A DNA stretch of 27,850 nt from contig JAJPKG010000253.1 in NCBI GenBank assembly GCA_021323815.1, positions 1 to 27,850 on the forward strand, written 5' to 3'. Positions within the stretch are counted from its first letter, which is position 1. Every line of letters starts with the position of its first letter. This DNA is from Pseudomonadota bacterium. Its GTDB lineage: Bacteria; Chloroflexota; Ktedonobacteria; Ktedonobacterales; JACDGC01. Below, one piece after another: positions 8,117-15,219 of this stretch. The notes under the pieces are model-generated. The model saw only the letters and a list, made by a program, of their open reading frames with translations, did no database searches and was not told the origin of the DNA. A program made the translations under genes and the position numbers.

Positions 8117-8826
8117 TGCAGAAAAAACCGACATTTTACCTTTTTGGCGTATATGGAACAGAGCAAACGTCATTCTTTCAGGAACTGGAAAAGCTTCAGG
8201 TAGATACATTTTGCGATATTCGACTAAGGCGAGGAATGCGCGGCAAAAAATATGCCTACGTGAATAGCAGTTATCTTCAAAACAAACTGGCCGCTATGAG
8301 TATCGCCTATGTTCATTTTAAAGAATTAGCGCCGAATCAGGATATCCGGCAATTACAACAAGCAGCCGATAAGAAGGGAAACATGAAAAAATCAGAAAGA
8401 GAGGTTCTATCGCGTGATTTTATTCTTGCTTATGAGCAAATTTCTTTTTTAAGCAATACGATCAGGCCGATACAAGGAAGCGTTGAAAACTTGTTTGATG
8501 GATATCTCCAGTTTGCTGAAGCGGGTTCAGCATTCATTGCAAAAGCCACGGGTGTGCCCCAGTATAGCACCGGCTTTTGGCAACCCGATCAACCGTTATG
8601 CATGAGCATAATGCGTGGTAAGATTCGTTTTCGGTATGAGTCTGCGTCTCTTGCCGTCACAATTCCCTATGTCGGACTTGCCCCCCACATGCCACATGTT
8701 ATTCCAGCCGGATCGCTTATTCGTGTCTCATTAGCTCGCTGGTGGCGACCAGCCGATAGTCAAGAGATGCAAGAAGAACGCTGCTATTTGCAACTATCGG
8801 GATGGTTTCCGAAAGATTCGACCTAG
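8116..8826 (+). CDS. Divergent DUF488-like protein with extra C-terminal domain
   Basis: A 236-residue protein whose first 75 residues resemble DUF488: FGVYGTEQTSFFQEL (10-24), FCDIRLRRGMRGKKYAYVN (about 32-50) and AYVHFKELAP (about 64-73). It lacks the Cys...CysHisArg signature of its partner. From about residue 145 it has a different, beta-rich region with many aromatic residues (STGFW, IPYVGLAPHMP, LARWW, LQLSGWFP). The ATG shares its A with the TAA stop of the preceding gene (TAATG, 8114-8118), a sign of translational coupling and probably of a functional complex. It is AT-rich like its partner. I place it in DUF488 by the N-terminal pattern only, and I do not recognise the C-terminal region. 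Confidence 0.72.
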   Translation: MQKKPTFYLFGVYGTEQTSFFQELEKLQVDTFCDIRLRRGMRGKKYAYVNSSYLQNKLAAMSIAYVHFKELAPNQDIRQLQQAADKKGNMKKSEREVLSRDFILAYEQISFLSNTIRPIQGSVENLFDGYLQFAEAGSAFIAKATGVPQYSTGFWQPDQPLCMSIMRGKIRFRYESASLAVTIPYVGLAPHMPHVIPAGSLIRVSLARWWRPADSQEMQEERCYLQLSGWFPKDST

Positions 8827-8959
8827 ATCTGGTATGTCAGCCAGACTAGCATCATCGTCCCACGTGAATAATTACCAGTGCCAACACGTTTGCATGGTTC
8901 GTTCTTCATGCATGGATGTTTGTGGCGCTTCGCCGTGTTCATGAGATGGAGAACGAAAT

Positions 8960-9898
8960 ATGCGCAAACGCATGCATGGTATGGCAGCAGCTGGAATTGT
9001 CGTCGCGCTGGTGAGTCTTTTGGCGGCATGTTCCGGTGGCAACAGCAGTTCAACGGGCAGCACGCCGGGTGGTGCCGGCACCGGAACGCCCGCCGGGGGC
9101 ACGCCGACCACGACGAATGGCACACCGGGCACGGGCAGCGTGCCGGTTGCAGGGGCAACCACCTGTGCAGGGTTGTTGCCGGGTTCTACCACCGCCGCGC
9201 CGGGCGGCCATTTCCCAGATATCACTTTCCCCGCCAACACAGTCAGCCTTCCCGCGGAGCTGACCAGCAGTGGCACCGGGCAATATTTCGTGAACGTGCA
9301 GCATTTCTGCGCGCCGAATTCGACGGTGAGCGCCGTGCAGGCGTTTTTCGCCGCGCAACTGCCGGGGCATGGCTGGCAGCAAACGCCACTTTTCCCCTTC
9401 AATGGCGTCTATTGGGAACCGTGCGGCGACGCGTATTGCTGGCAAAAAGATGCCGCCCCGCGCGTGATCGGTCTGGATAGCGTGAAAGATCAAGGCAACG
9501 GCAACGTGACGTTTGATCTGCGTCTGCTGCGCCCGCCCGCGGAGCCGAACTGCGATCCGGCAACGTTCCCCGGCCCCTATCAAGTCTTTTACAACTCGAG
9601 CCCCAACAGCCAATATTATTTCGAGTTGCCGCCGCTGACGAAGATTGGCCCTGTTCCTTCAACGCCAGGCGCGCAGGCGACCATTCCGATGTGCAGCGCG
9701 GGCGATCAAACTTCCATCGAACACGCGATGTTCGATTCCCTCAAGCGCGCCAACTGGACCGAAACCGCCGAAACGGCATCCGGCTTCAGCGCCACGCACA
9801 CTGGCACGGACGGCAGGAACTATCAGCTCAACATCGTGGTGGATACCACCAAAACCACCAATGTGCAAAACTGGAGCCTGCAAATCACCATCAGCTAG
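8960..9898 (+). CDS. Secreted lipoprotein of unknown function
   Basis: A 312-residue predicted lipoprotein. It has a basic N-terminus, a hydrophobic core (AAAGIVVALVSLLAAC) and a lipobox LAAC with the lipidated cysteine at residue 24, then a Gly/Ser/Thr/Pro linker to about residue 60. The outer part seems to consist of two related halves: each has a cysteine, then a helix with a Phe near its middle and an aromatic Trp end (STVSAVQAFFAAQLPGHGW near 113-131; DQTSIEHAMFDSLKRANW near 251-268), then strands. Extra cysteines may form disulfides. I do not recognise a named family. GGAG about 9 bases upstream supports the start. It should be anchored to the outer face of the cytoplasmic membrane, and a hairpin terminator follows. 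Confidence 0.8.
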   Translation: MRKRMHGMAAAGIVVALVSLLAACSGGNSSSTGSTPGGAGTGTPAGGTPTTTNGTPGTGSVPVAGATTCAGLLPGSTTAAPGGHFPDITFPANTVSLPAELTSSGTGQYFVNVQHFCAPNSTVSAVQAFFAAQLPGHGWQQTPLFPFNGVYWEPCGDAYCWQKDAAPRVIGLDSVKDQGNGNVTFDLRLLRPPAEPNCDPATFPGPYQVFYNSSPNSQYYFELPPLTKIGPVPSTPGAQATIPMCSAGDQTSIEHAMFDSLKRANWTETAETASGFSATHTGTDGRNYQLNIVVDTTKTTNVQNWSLQITIS

Positions 9899-9907
9899 AG
9901 CAATCTC

Positions 9908-9937
9908 ACTCCTGGGACTCTTGTCTCAGGGGTGCTC
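9908..9937 (+). terminator. Hairpin terminator after the lipoprotein gene
   Basis: An 11-pair stem (9908-9918 with 9923-9933, containing G-T wobbles) closes a TCTT loop. It starts 9 bases after the stop codon and is followed by GCTCTT, a weak T-tract. Confidence 0.6.
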
Positions 9938-10019
9938 TTGACTGACGAGATGCGCGAAGATGTGGTGTTGGATCGCCTGGCCCTGGCTGCGGCGGCTCAG
10001 CCCTTGAAAGCCGTGCCCA

Positions 10020-10397
10020 CTAGGGTCCCTGAGGCAGCACTTTCGGCTTGAGGATGCTGATGAACCCCACAAAGAACTTGCCCTTGTGGGGGGTGGCATG
10101 TACCAGCACATATTCGCCCGGTCGCAGATCGGCCAACGGAACGGTTGTGCCGCGATGCCGCACGACAGTGCGCCCCGGAATGACGGTGAGGCTCACCACG
10201 CGCCCGCTGTTTGCGCGCAAGACCAGCGTGGTGCCGTTGAAGCTGACAACGTGACCGATGAAAAAGCGCCGATGGGCCAGGTTGGCCGTGTGCGCGGCAT
10301 GCCAATTGGCCCCGGCGGTGATGCCGCCGAAGCCCAACAGCACGCCCAGCACACCGAGTGCCACCTTGAGGCCCAGCCCACTTTTCAAGAAGACCAC
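10020..10397 (-). CDS. Membrane-anchored DUF5666-like protein
   Basis: A 125-residue protein with one N-terminal membrane segment (about residues 9-30, ALGVLGVLLGFGGITAGA) and a small beta domain outside. The pattern FFIGHVVSFNGTTLVLRANSG, V-T-V-I-P-x-T-V-V, ADLRPGEYVLVHA resembles DUF5666, an OB-like barrel often found in secreted proteins. It starts with GTG; GGAG/AAAGGA lies 12-20 bases upstream, so initiation may be weak or coupled. It is third in the row behind an ECF sigma factor and a membrane protein in the anti-sigma position, with a 77-base gap to the latter, which suggests that it belongs to the same regulon or sensing unit. Function unknown. Confidence 0.72.
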   Translation of the reverse strand: MVFLKSGLGLKVALGVLGVLLGFGGITAGANWHAAHTANLAHRRFFIGHVVSFNGTTLVLRANSGRVVSLTVIPGRTVVRHRGTTVPLADLRPGEYVLVHATPHKGKFFVGFISILKPKVLPQGP

Positions 10398-10474
10398 GAA
10401 TGCTGCCCGTCCTTTACTCCTGCTGCGCGCTCGCGCCCACTTTCTTCATCGCGCCCGCGCTGCTGAATTGCCCG

Positions 10475-10939
10475 TCATCGTTGCCGCGAGCGGCTGCCCT
10501 GCGCTTGATCGACGCTAGCGGATGAGCTGACCCAGAAGGTCACTAGCGCCGCCAGGGCGATGATGATGTCGAACCAGGGCAACTCGCTGGCCAGTGGGGT
10601 CAGATAGTCACCCGGCGCGGCCATGAAGCTGCCGAAATCACTGAAGATCTGCGACAAGACGCTGAACGCGCCGGAATCATCCAGCAAACTGCCCAGACGC
10701 AGGCTCATGCAAGCCAGCACCACACCCGCCCCTAATGCGATCCACCGCCAGGGAATGGCATTGGCGGCAGCGCCGGTCTGGCCCGTTGGTGCCGCTTGCA
10801 TGGGCGGCTGAGCCGGCACACCAGTGGGCAGCGCGCGCAAAATGTTGGCCTTCAGATCGGCGGGCGGCGCGACAGATTGCAAGCGAGCGAAAAGACGATC
10901 AACGTCGTCGCGCTCGTCAGATGAACCGCGTGGCCTCAT
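10475..10939 (-). CDS. Membrane protein in anti-sigma position
   Basis: A 154-residue protein encoded directly after the ECF sigma gene. The N-terminal cytoplasmic region (to about 63) is charged at first and has the motif APPADLKANILRAL, a pattern common in the juxtamembrane region of anti-sigma factors. Two hydrophobic segments follow, at about 64-82 (WRWIALGAGVVLACMSLRL) and 122-140 (FDIIIALAALVTFWVSSSA). The zinc anti-sigma signature HxxxCxxC is absent, so it is not a classical ZAS protein. ATG 10939 is preferred because AAAGGAG lies 7 bases upstream; a GTG at 11008 would add 23 residues. Anti-sigma function is inferred from position, topology and the short motif. Confidence 0.68.
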   Translation of the reverse strand: MRPRGSSDERDDVDRLFARLQSVAPPADLKANILRALPTGVPAQPPMQAAPTGQTGAAANAIPWRWIALGAGVVLACMSLRLGSLLDDSGAFSVLSQIFSDFGSFMAAPGDYLTPLASELPWFDIIIALAALVTFWVSSSASVDQAQGSRSRQR

Positions 10940-11043
10940 CGCTCGCTCCTTTCTGCCTGGCAACCTGCGCCAGCCTTTGATTTGCCTCTTAATCTCATCA
11001 CGTTCCACTAGACTCAGACGTTTCGTTGTGCCGAAATGGTCAT

Positions 11044-11628
11044 TTATACGGATTGGGTGATGCCTCTGGCGCGCAAAAAGGCCCGCAGCAACGGCTTGGC
11101 GCGGTGAAATTGCGTTTTGGCCGTCGCTTCGGGGATGCCCAGCACCGCGCCGATCTCGGCGAAGCTCAGATCGGCGGTATAGCGCAGCGCCACCACTTCG
11201 CGATATTTTGCCGGCAACGACGCGATGGCTTCCGCGAGGATCTGTTGGAGATCTTCGCGCTCGGCCAGGTCATCGGGCAGCGGGGTGGGGTCGGCGTAAT
11301 AGTCCAGTGGGGAGCCGCCCTCGTCGTCGTCTGTCGCCAGTTGCGAAAACGCGGTGGTGCGCTGGCGGCGAATTTCATCCAGGCAGCGATGGCGCGCCAC
11401 GCGAAACAGCCAGGGTTTCAATCCTTCGTCCGCCCGCAAATCTTGGATATGTGTGAACAACTGGATGAAGGTGTGCTGCACGATATCCGCTGCTGCGTCG
11501 CCGTCATTCAGGAAGCGATAGGCGAAGTTATAGAGGGCGCGCTGATAGCGATCGATCACATATTCGATGGCGCGGCGGTCTCCTTGCTGGATGCGCACCA
11601 TCAATTGTTGATCGCTCTGGTCGGCCAC
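11044..11628 (-). CDS. ECF-subfamily RNA polymerase sigma factor
   Basis: A 194-residue ECF sigma factor. Region 2 spans about 8-90 with the conserved DIVQHTFIQLF and LKPWLFRVARHRCLDEIRRQR blocks (core binding and -10 recognition). A short acidic linker follows (98-125). Region 4 (about 128-186) has SLPAKYREVVALRY and the helix-turn-helix LSFAEIGAVLGIPEATAKTQFHRA for -35 recognition. There is no extra C-terminal domain. It starts with GTG, with AAGGGAG about 9 bases upstream. The downstream membrane protein and DUF5666-like gene are on the same strand and form a likely sigma/anti-sigma/target module that responds to an envelope signal. The signal is unknown. Confidence 0.93.
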   Translation of the reverse strand: MADQSDQQLMVRIQQGDRRAIEYVIDRYQRALYNFAYRFLNDGDAAADIVQHTFIQLFTHIQDLRADEGLKPWLFRVARHRCLDEIRRQRTTAFSQLATDDDEGGSPLDYYADPTPLPDDLAEREDLQQILAEAIASLPAKYREVVALRYTADLSFAEIGAVLGIPEATAKTQFHRAKPLLRAFLRARGITQSV

Positions 11629-11669
11629 GCTGCGTAGCTCCCTTGCCGGAAATGAGACTCATCGCTACA

Positions 11670-11698
11670 ACGATAGCCCAACCTCAGGGAGAATGCAA
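11670..11698 (-). promoter_or_regulatory. Possible promoter of the sigma factor operon
   Basis: On the minus strand TTGCAT (11693-11698) and TATCGT (11670-11675) have a 17-base spacer, about 40 bases before the GTG start. The -10 is imperfect, and an autoregulated ECF promoter could overlap it. Confidence 0.4.
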
Positions 11699-11761
11699 GC
11701 CATCCATGACCTGTGGTCGTGTCTGTGATGGCTGCCACATTCTGAAGAGGCGCTGAGGTGC

Positions 11762-12328
11762 CTACACGATCTCATCCAGGCGCTTGTGGCCGTTCTGCTT
11801 CACGCAGCCGTGTTCCTCGCCGGGATGACTCAGCGGCGTGCCGCAGAGCGGGCAGCGTGGGCGACCGGCGGCGATGACGCTTTCGGCGAGCTGGGTGAAG
11901 CGCTCAGCCTCGCCGCGCGTGAGCGCCACGCGAAACTCTGGAATCATCTCATCTTCCTCGCTGCCTGACATCGCCGTTTCCAGCGATGACGCGAGGAAAA
12001 TAATGTGCATGCTTTCTTGGTCATAGCCCAGCGCCCAGCGTCCCACCTGAAATTCGATATTCGGCTCGTCGGGAAAATCGGCGCGCGGGGGCGGCGCGGG
12101 CGTGGCATGTTGCTCGCCTTCCACGCGCAGCACATCGCTGCCGGTGATCTCCACCAGCGTTTGCTGAATGCCCTGCACCAGCAATTCCACGTCGGCGCGC
12201 TCAAGCCACAGGCAGGCGGTGCGGTGCCCTTTGCCGGCGATGAGCCGGAATCGCCGGTTGCCGGGCTGGCCCAGCGCCTCAACCTCGAAATAATCCGGCA
12301 AATCGAAATCGGGTGATTCCTGGCTCAT
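11762..12328 (-). CDS. DUF3090 family protein
   Basis: A 188-residue DUF3090 protein. The family is about 180-200 residues and is known mainly from Actinobacteria and Chloroflexi; function is not established. The N-terminal part has the family pattern around GNRRFRLIAGKGHRTACLWLE (about 23-43) and a helix IQQTLVEI. The middle has EFQVGRWALGYDQES. The C-terminus carries a probable metal site, CPLCGTP followed by HPGEEHGC and the final NGH. The start at 12328 was chosen because conservation begins there and GAGG lies about 11 bases upstream; the frame stays open further upstream but looks non-coding. In Actinobacteria the family is often beside a histidine-phosphatase gene; none is seen here. 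Confidence 0.87.
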   Translation of the reverse strand: MSQESPDFDLPDYFEVEALGQPGNRRFRLIAGKGHRTACLWLERADVELLVQGIQQTLVEITGSDVLRVEGEQHATPAPPPRADFPDEPNIEFQVGRWALGYDQESMHIIFLASSLETAMSGSEEDEMIPEFRVALTRGEAERFTQLAESVIAAGRPRCPLCGTPLSHPGEEHGCVKQNGHKRLDEIV

Positions 12329-12402
12329 GTTCTCAAAATCCTCTAGTGCACGTCGTCGCGGGCGAGGCATGCTGTCGCCCCGACAGATAGGGTTGGCATG
12401 GC

Positions 12403-12439
12403 GTTCGCGAAAGTCTGCCCATAGTGTAGCATCGCGAAC
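12403..12439. promoter_or_regulatory. Inverted repeat around the DUF3090 -10 region, possible operator
   Basis: GTTCGCGA (12403-12410) and TCGCGAAC (12432-12439) are a perfect inverted repeat, extended outward by imperfect GCATG arms. Between them lies TACACT on the minus strand (12423-12428), a plausible -10 box for DUF3090. A dimeric regulator or a cruciform could use this arrangement; no regulator gene is adjacent. Confidence 0.4.
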
Positions 12440-12496
12440 AAGGCATGCGCAAACAGTGGATCGCTTCACACCCAGATCCAAAGTGGGCTATGCCTC

Positions 12497-12525
12497 TTGG
12501 CATCCACTGGAAGCTATGCTATAGA
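12497..12525 (+). promoter_or_regulatory. Promoter upstream of the 63-residue protein
   Basis: TTGGCA (12497-12502) and TATAGA (12520-12525) have a 17-base spacer. Start of transcription near 12532 gives a leader of roughly 200 bases. Confidence 0.55.
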
Positions 12526-12653
12526 ATGTATAGTGACGGATCAAAAAACCGTCATGCATCACCAGCGCGCAGCCAACATCCTCTGGCGATCCTGTTTTGC
12601 GCTCGGCAAGTGATTCGCGCTGGAACGGTCTTAGGATTTTTCTGCTTTCCTGG

Positions 12654-12673
12654 CGCGGGCAGTGTTGCCCGCG
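12654..12673 (+). promoter_or_regulatory. Strong leader hairpin before the 63-residue protein
   Basis: CGCGGGCA and TGCCCGCG form a perfect 8-pair stem with a GTGT tetraloop. No U-tract follows, so it is not a standard terminator. It lies about 60 bases before the ribosome-binding site. Confidence 0.5.
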
Positions 12674-12735
12674 TGAGGGGGGCATGGCTGTGCGCGTGAA
12701 CATACAAAAACATCACAGGGCGAGGAGGTCGAACG

Positions 12736-12927
12736 ATGCAACAGTATGATGATTTGCTGATTGACGTGTTGCTGGATGAAGGGTTCACCCTGGCAGAAGC
12801 CGAACGACTCGTGGCCTTGCAAAAATACGCGGAACGCCATCACGGTGAATGGGACTTTTCTCTTGATTATCAACGCTGGGTTGAGAGCAATTTCAAGAGC
12901 AAAGACGCCGATCACCACAAACACTAG
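12736..12927 (+). CDS. Small 63-residue acidic protein, unknown
   Basis: I do not recognise a family. The product is 63 residues, rich in Asp, Glu and His. Residues 5-30 (DDLLIDVLLDEGFTLAEAERLVALQ) look like two amphipathic helices with a turn at Gly, then HGEWDFSLDYQRWVES and a His-rich end. There is no signal peptide or membrane segment. A strong GAGGAGG lies about 8 bases before the ATG, and a promoter and a terminator fit the borders, so I take it as real in spite of its size. It is a single-gene transcription unit by these signals. The methyltransferase starts about 150 bases later with its own ribosome-binding site. Confidence 0.7.
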   Translation: MQQYDDLLIDVLLDEGFTLAEAERLVALQKYAERHHGEWDFSLDYQRWVESNFKSKDADHHKH

Positions 12928-12948
12928 GGCGTTCCTTGTGGATACCTT

Positions 12949-12982
12949 CCCCTCACTCGCTTCCGGTGGGTGAGGGGATTTT
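12949..12982 (+). terminator. Rho-independent terminator after the small gene
   Basis: CCCCTCAC (12949-12956) pairs perfectly with GTGAGGGG (12970-12977), with a 13-base loop, and is followed by ATTTTC. Confidence 0.7.
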
Positions 12983-13074
12983 CATTGCCCCGCGCTTTCC
13001 TTGACACTTGCTCTATGATTGGAAAGAACACAAAAAGACCGCGTGACTCATGTGACTGCACAGGAGGTCAGTTC

Positions 13075-13965
13075 ATGCCCTGGTGGCGATTGGGACGACG
13101 CCGGCAACCGGTCGTGGAAAACACCTCAGGCCGTGCCGTTGTCCATCATATCATTCGCGGGCGGCGCTTCCTCGCCAACGTTCCTTACGTATTGCCCAAA
13201 GATTTGCAGGAAGTCAGCCGGCTAGATTTTCAGCACTACATGCTGCGTTATGCCCTGCGCACCAATTACGTTGCGCCGTTAGAGCATCCCCAGGCGATCC
13301 TTGACGTGGCCTGTGGCACCGGGCGCTGGGCTAAAGAGATGGCGCAGACCTTTCCCGCGGCCAATGTCATCGGCCTGGACATTACGCCGCACGCGACCGA
13401 TGAGCAACAAGCCGCACAGCCGTCCAATTACCTTTTCGTGCAGGGCAATGTGCTGGAAGGCTTATCCTTTGCTGATGCCACCTTCGATTATACCCATATG
13501 CGCCTGATGATGGCCGCGCTGCCGCTGGACCGCTGGCAATTTGTGGTGAATGAAATGGTGCGCGTGACCCGCCCCGGTGGGTGGATTGAACTGGTGGAAG
13601 GCGATCTGCTCTATGGTGTTGGGCCGGCGTTCGACCAGCTCAACCAGTGGGGCATTGAACTCTGCAAGAAACGCGGAATCGACCTGACGATTGGGCCGCG
13701 CGTGGTCAACTTCTTGCACGAAACGGGGTTAGAGCCGGTCTATTCGCATCGCGTGCTGATTCCCACCGGCAAGCATGGGGGGCGTTTGGCCATGATGGCG
13801 GAAACCGATTATATGGCGATCTTCGCCAGCGTCCGCGGCTTCCTGGTCAGCCTGGGCCTGACCACCGAAGCGGAGTTTGACCGGCTCTATCAGCAGGCGC
13901 AGCGCGAAATGCATGAAGGCCAAACCCCCTGGCCCTTCTACGTCTGCTACGCCCAACGCCGCTGA
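13075..13965 (+). CDS. Class I SAM-dependent methyltransferase
   Basis: A 296-residue methyltransferase that should transfer a methyl group from S-adenosylmethionine to an unknown small or macromolecular acceptor. The Rossmann-type domain shows motif I LDVACGTGRW (Asp77 and the glycines), an acidic end of strand 2 in VIGLDITPH (about 99-107), the FVQGNVLEG segment (motif II region), and RPGGWIELVEGD, the typical strand 5 block. An N-terminal stretch of about 45 residues precedes the domain; the C-terminal 80 residues are helical and probably bind substrate. AGGAGG 7 bases before ATG 13075 fixes the start; a longer frame from 12970 would run through the terminator. Neighbours give no hint of the substrate. 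Confidence 0.9.
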   Translation: MPWWRLGRRRQPVVENTSGRAVVHHIIRGRRFLANVPYVLPKDLQEVSRLDFQHYMLRYALRTNYVAPLEHPQAILDVACGTGRWAKEMAQTFPAANVIGLDITPHATDEQQAAQPSNYLFVQGNVLEGLSFADATFDYTHMRLMMAALPLDRWQFVVNEMVRVTRPGGWIELVEGDLLYGVGPAFDQLNQWGIELCKKRGIDLTIGPRVVNFLHETGLEPVYSHRVLIPTGKHGGRLAMMAETDYMAIFASVRGFLVSLGLTTEAEFDRLYQQAQREMHEGQTPWPFYVCYAQRR

Positions 13966-13988
13966 GCCTGGCGTCGTGACCGGTCGCA

Positions 13989-14017
13989 CCCCCTCTCCAA
14001 CTGTGCTGGGGAGGGGG
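13989..14017. repeat. Intergenic palindromic repeat, copy 1
   Basis: A 29-base unit beginning CCCCCTC and ending GAGGGGG, with the centre CTGTGCT. It lies between the convergent methyltransferase and acyl-CoA dehydrogenase genes, 26 bases past the latter's stop. It has the same length as copy 2 and differs at few positions. It may also terminate transcription, but no T-tract follows. Confidence 0.75.
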
Positions 14018-14043
14018 AATCAACACGCGCAGTGATCTCACCC

Positions 14044-15207
14044 CTAGCGCCAGTTCAGCAGATCGTCCTCGACGTTGCGGGCGATGATCAGCCGCTGCAC
14101 CTGGCTGGTACCCTCAACAATGGTGAGTTGGCGCGCGTCGCGGTAATAGCGCTCGACGGGGTGATCCATCATATAACCATTGCCGCCGAGGATCTGCACG
14201 GCGGTATCCGCTGCCATGACAGCGGTCTCGGTGGCAAAAGCTTTGGCCATTGACAGGATGTGCGCGTGCTCGCGGTCGGCGTGGCCCTCATCGACTGTCA
14301 GGCAGGCGTTATAGGTCAGCCAGCGCGCTGCCTCAATGCGCATGGCGACATCCGCGATCATCATCTGAATGGCCTGGTGCTTGATGATCGGCTGGCCGAA
14401 CGTCTCGCGGGTGCGGGCATAGTCGATGGCATATTGGATGACGCCTTCCGCCGTGCCCAAGCCGCGCGCTGCCACAATCGGGCGCACCGAGTTGAGATTC
14501 CACATAATCAACTTGAAGCCCTTGTTGACCTCGCCGACGATATTTGACGCCGGCACTTTGGCTTCATCGAAGATCAATTCGCAGGTCGGCACGCCATGCA
14601 CGCCCATCTTGCGGTCCGACTTGCCCACGCGGAAGCCCGGCGTGTCGCGGTCCACAATGAAGACGGTGAACCCTTTCGAGCCGGCGTTGACATCGGTCTT
14701 GGCGGCCACCAGGAAGAAATCCGCGACCGATGCCCCGGAGATCCAGTGTTTGGTGCCGGTGAGGCGATAAAACGCGCCGTCTTTTTCGGCTTTGGTCTTG
14801 ATCTGCGCCGAATCGGATCCCGCACCCGGCTCCGTCAGGCCAAATGCCCCGCGCAATGTGCCTTCCGCCGTGCCCCGGCAATATTTCTGCTTTTGCGCCT
14901 CGGTGCCGCCCCGCATGATGGCCGAGGTGGAAAGCTTGGTCAACAGCAGCATGAGGGCGCAGGAATTGTCGGCTTTGGCGATCTCTTCCACCGCCAGGCC
15001 CAAGCCCAGCGTGCCGGCCCCGCTGCCGCCATATTCTTCGGGGAAGTTCAGCCCCAGCAACCCGGTCTCTTTGTAGACCTGAAAGATATCTTCGGGGTAT
15101 TCGCCGGTTTCATCCAGTTGCGCCGCGCGGGGCGCGACCACCTCGCGGGCGATCTTGCGCGCTGTCTGGCGGATCAGCTCGTGTTCTTCGGTCAGGCGGA
15201 AATCCAT
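14044..15207 (-). CDS. Acyl-CoA dehydrogenase
   Basis: A 387-residue flavin-dependent acyl-CoA dehydrogenase. It oxidises acyl-CoA to trans-2-enoyl-CoA and passes electrons to electron-transfer flavoprotein, in fatty-acid or branched-chain amino-acid breakdown. Visible features: the N-terminal helical domain with FPEEYGGSGAG, the FAD-binding blocks GAFGLTEPGAGSD and TGTKHWISGA, the C-terminal ARTRETFGQPI, QILGGNGYMMDHPVERYYRDAR, and the catalytic base Glu365 in the VEGTSQ position typical of short-chain acyl-CoA dehydrogenases. ATG 15207 is chosen with GGAG 11 bases upstream; the GTG at 15219 has no proper spacing. No ETF genes or other beta-oxidation genes are near. The exact chain length cannot be read. 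Confidence 0.95.
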   Translation of the reverse strand: MDFRLTEEHELIRQTARKIAREVVAPRAAQLDETGEYPEDIFQVYKETGLLGLNFPEEYGGSGAGTLGLGLAVEEIAKADNSCALMLLLTKLSTSAIMRGGTEAQKQKYCRGTAEGTLRGAFGLTEPGAGSDSAQIKTKAEKDGAFYRLTGTKHWISGASVADFFLVAAKTDVNAGSKGFTVFIVDRDTPGFRVGKSDRKMGVHGVPTCELIFDEAKVPASNIVGEVNKGFKLIMWNLNSVRPIVAARGLGTAEGVIQYAIDYARTRETFGQPIIKHQAIQMMIADVAMRIEAARWLTYNACLTVDEGHADREHAHILSMAKAFATETAVMAADTAVQILGGNGYMMDHPVERYYRDARQLTIVEGTSQVQRLIIARNVEDDLLNWR

Positions 15208-15219
15208 GATAGTCGTCAC

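Larger units (their letters stand above)
12329..12735. other. Divergent control region between DUF3090 and the 63-residue protein
   Basis: These 407 bases contain no convincing gene. They hold a hairpin CTGTCG/CGACAG (12372-12386), an inverted repeat (12403-12439), a minus-strand -10-like TACACT (12423-12428), a plus-strand promoter (12497-12525), and a leader of about 200 bases with hairpins at 12535-12553 and 12654-12673 before the small gene. Confidence 0.6.

Noticed and set aside
7390..8826. Mobile element carrying the DUF488 pair
   Set aside because: I found no transposase, integrase, terminal inverted repeat or target duplication at the borders. Base composition alone supports transfer but not an element.
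12949..12977. Fourth copy of the palindromic repeat
   Set aside because: It shares only CCCCTC/GAGGGG. The centre and length differ from the three copies, and it is explained as a terminator.
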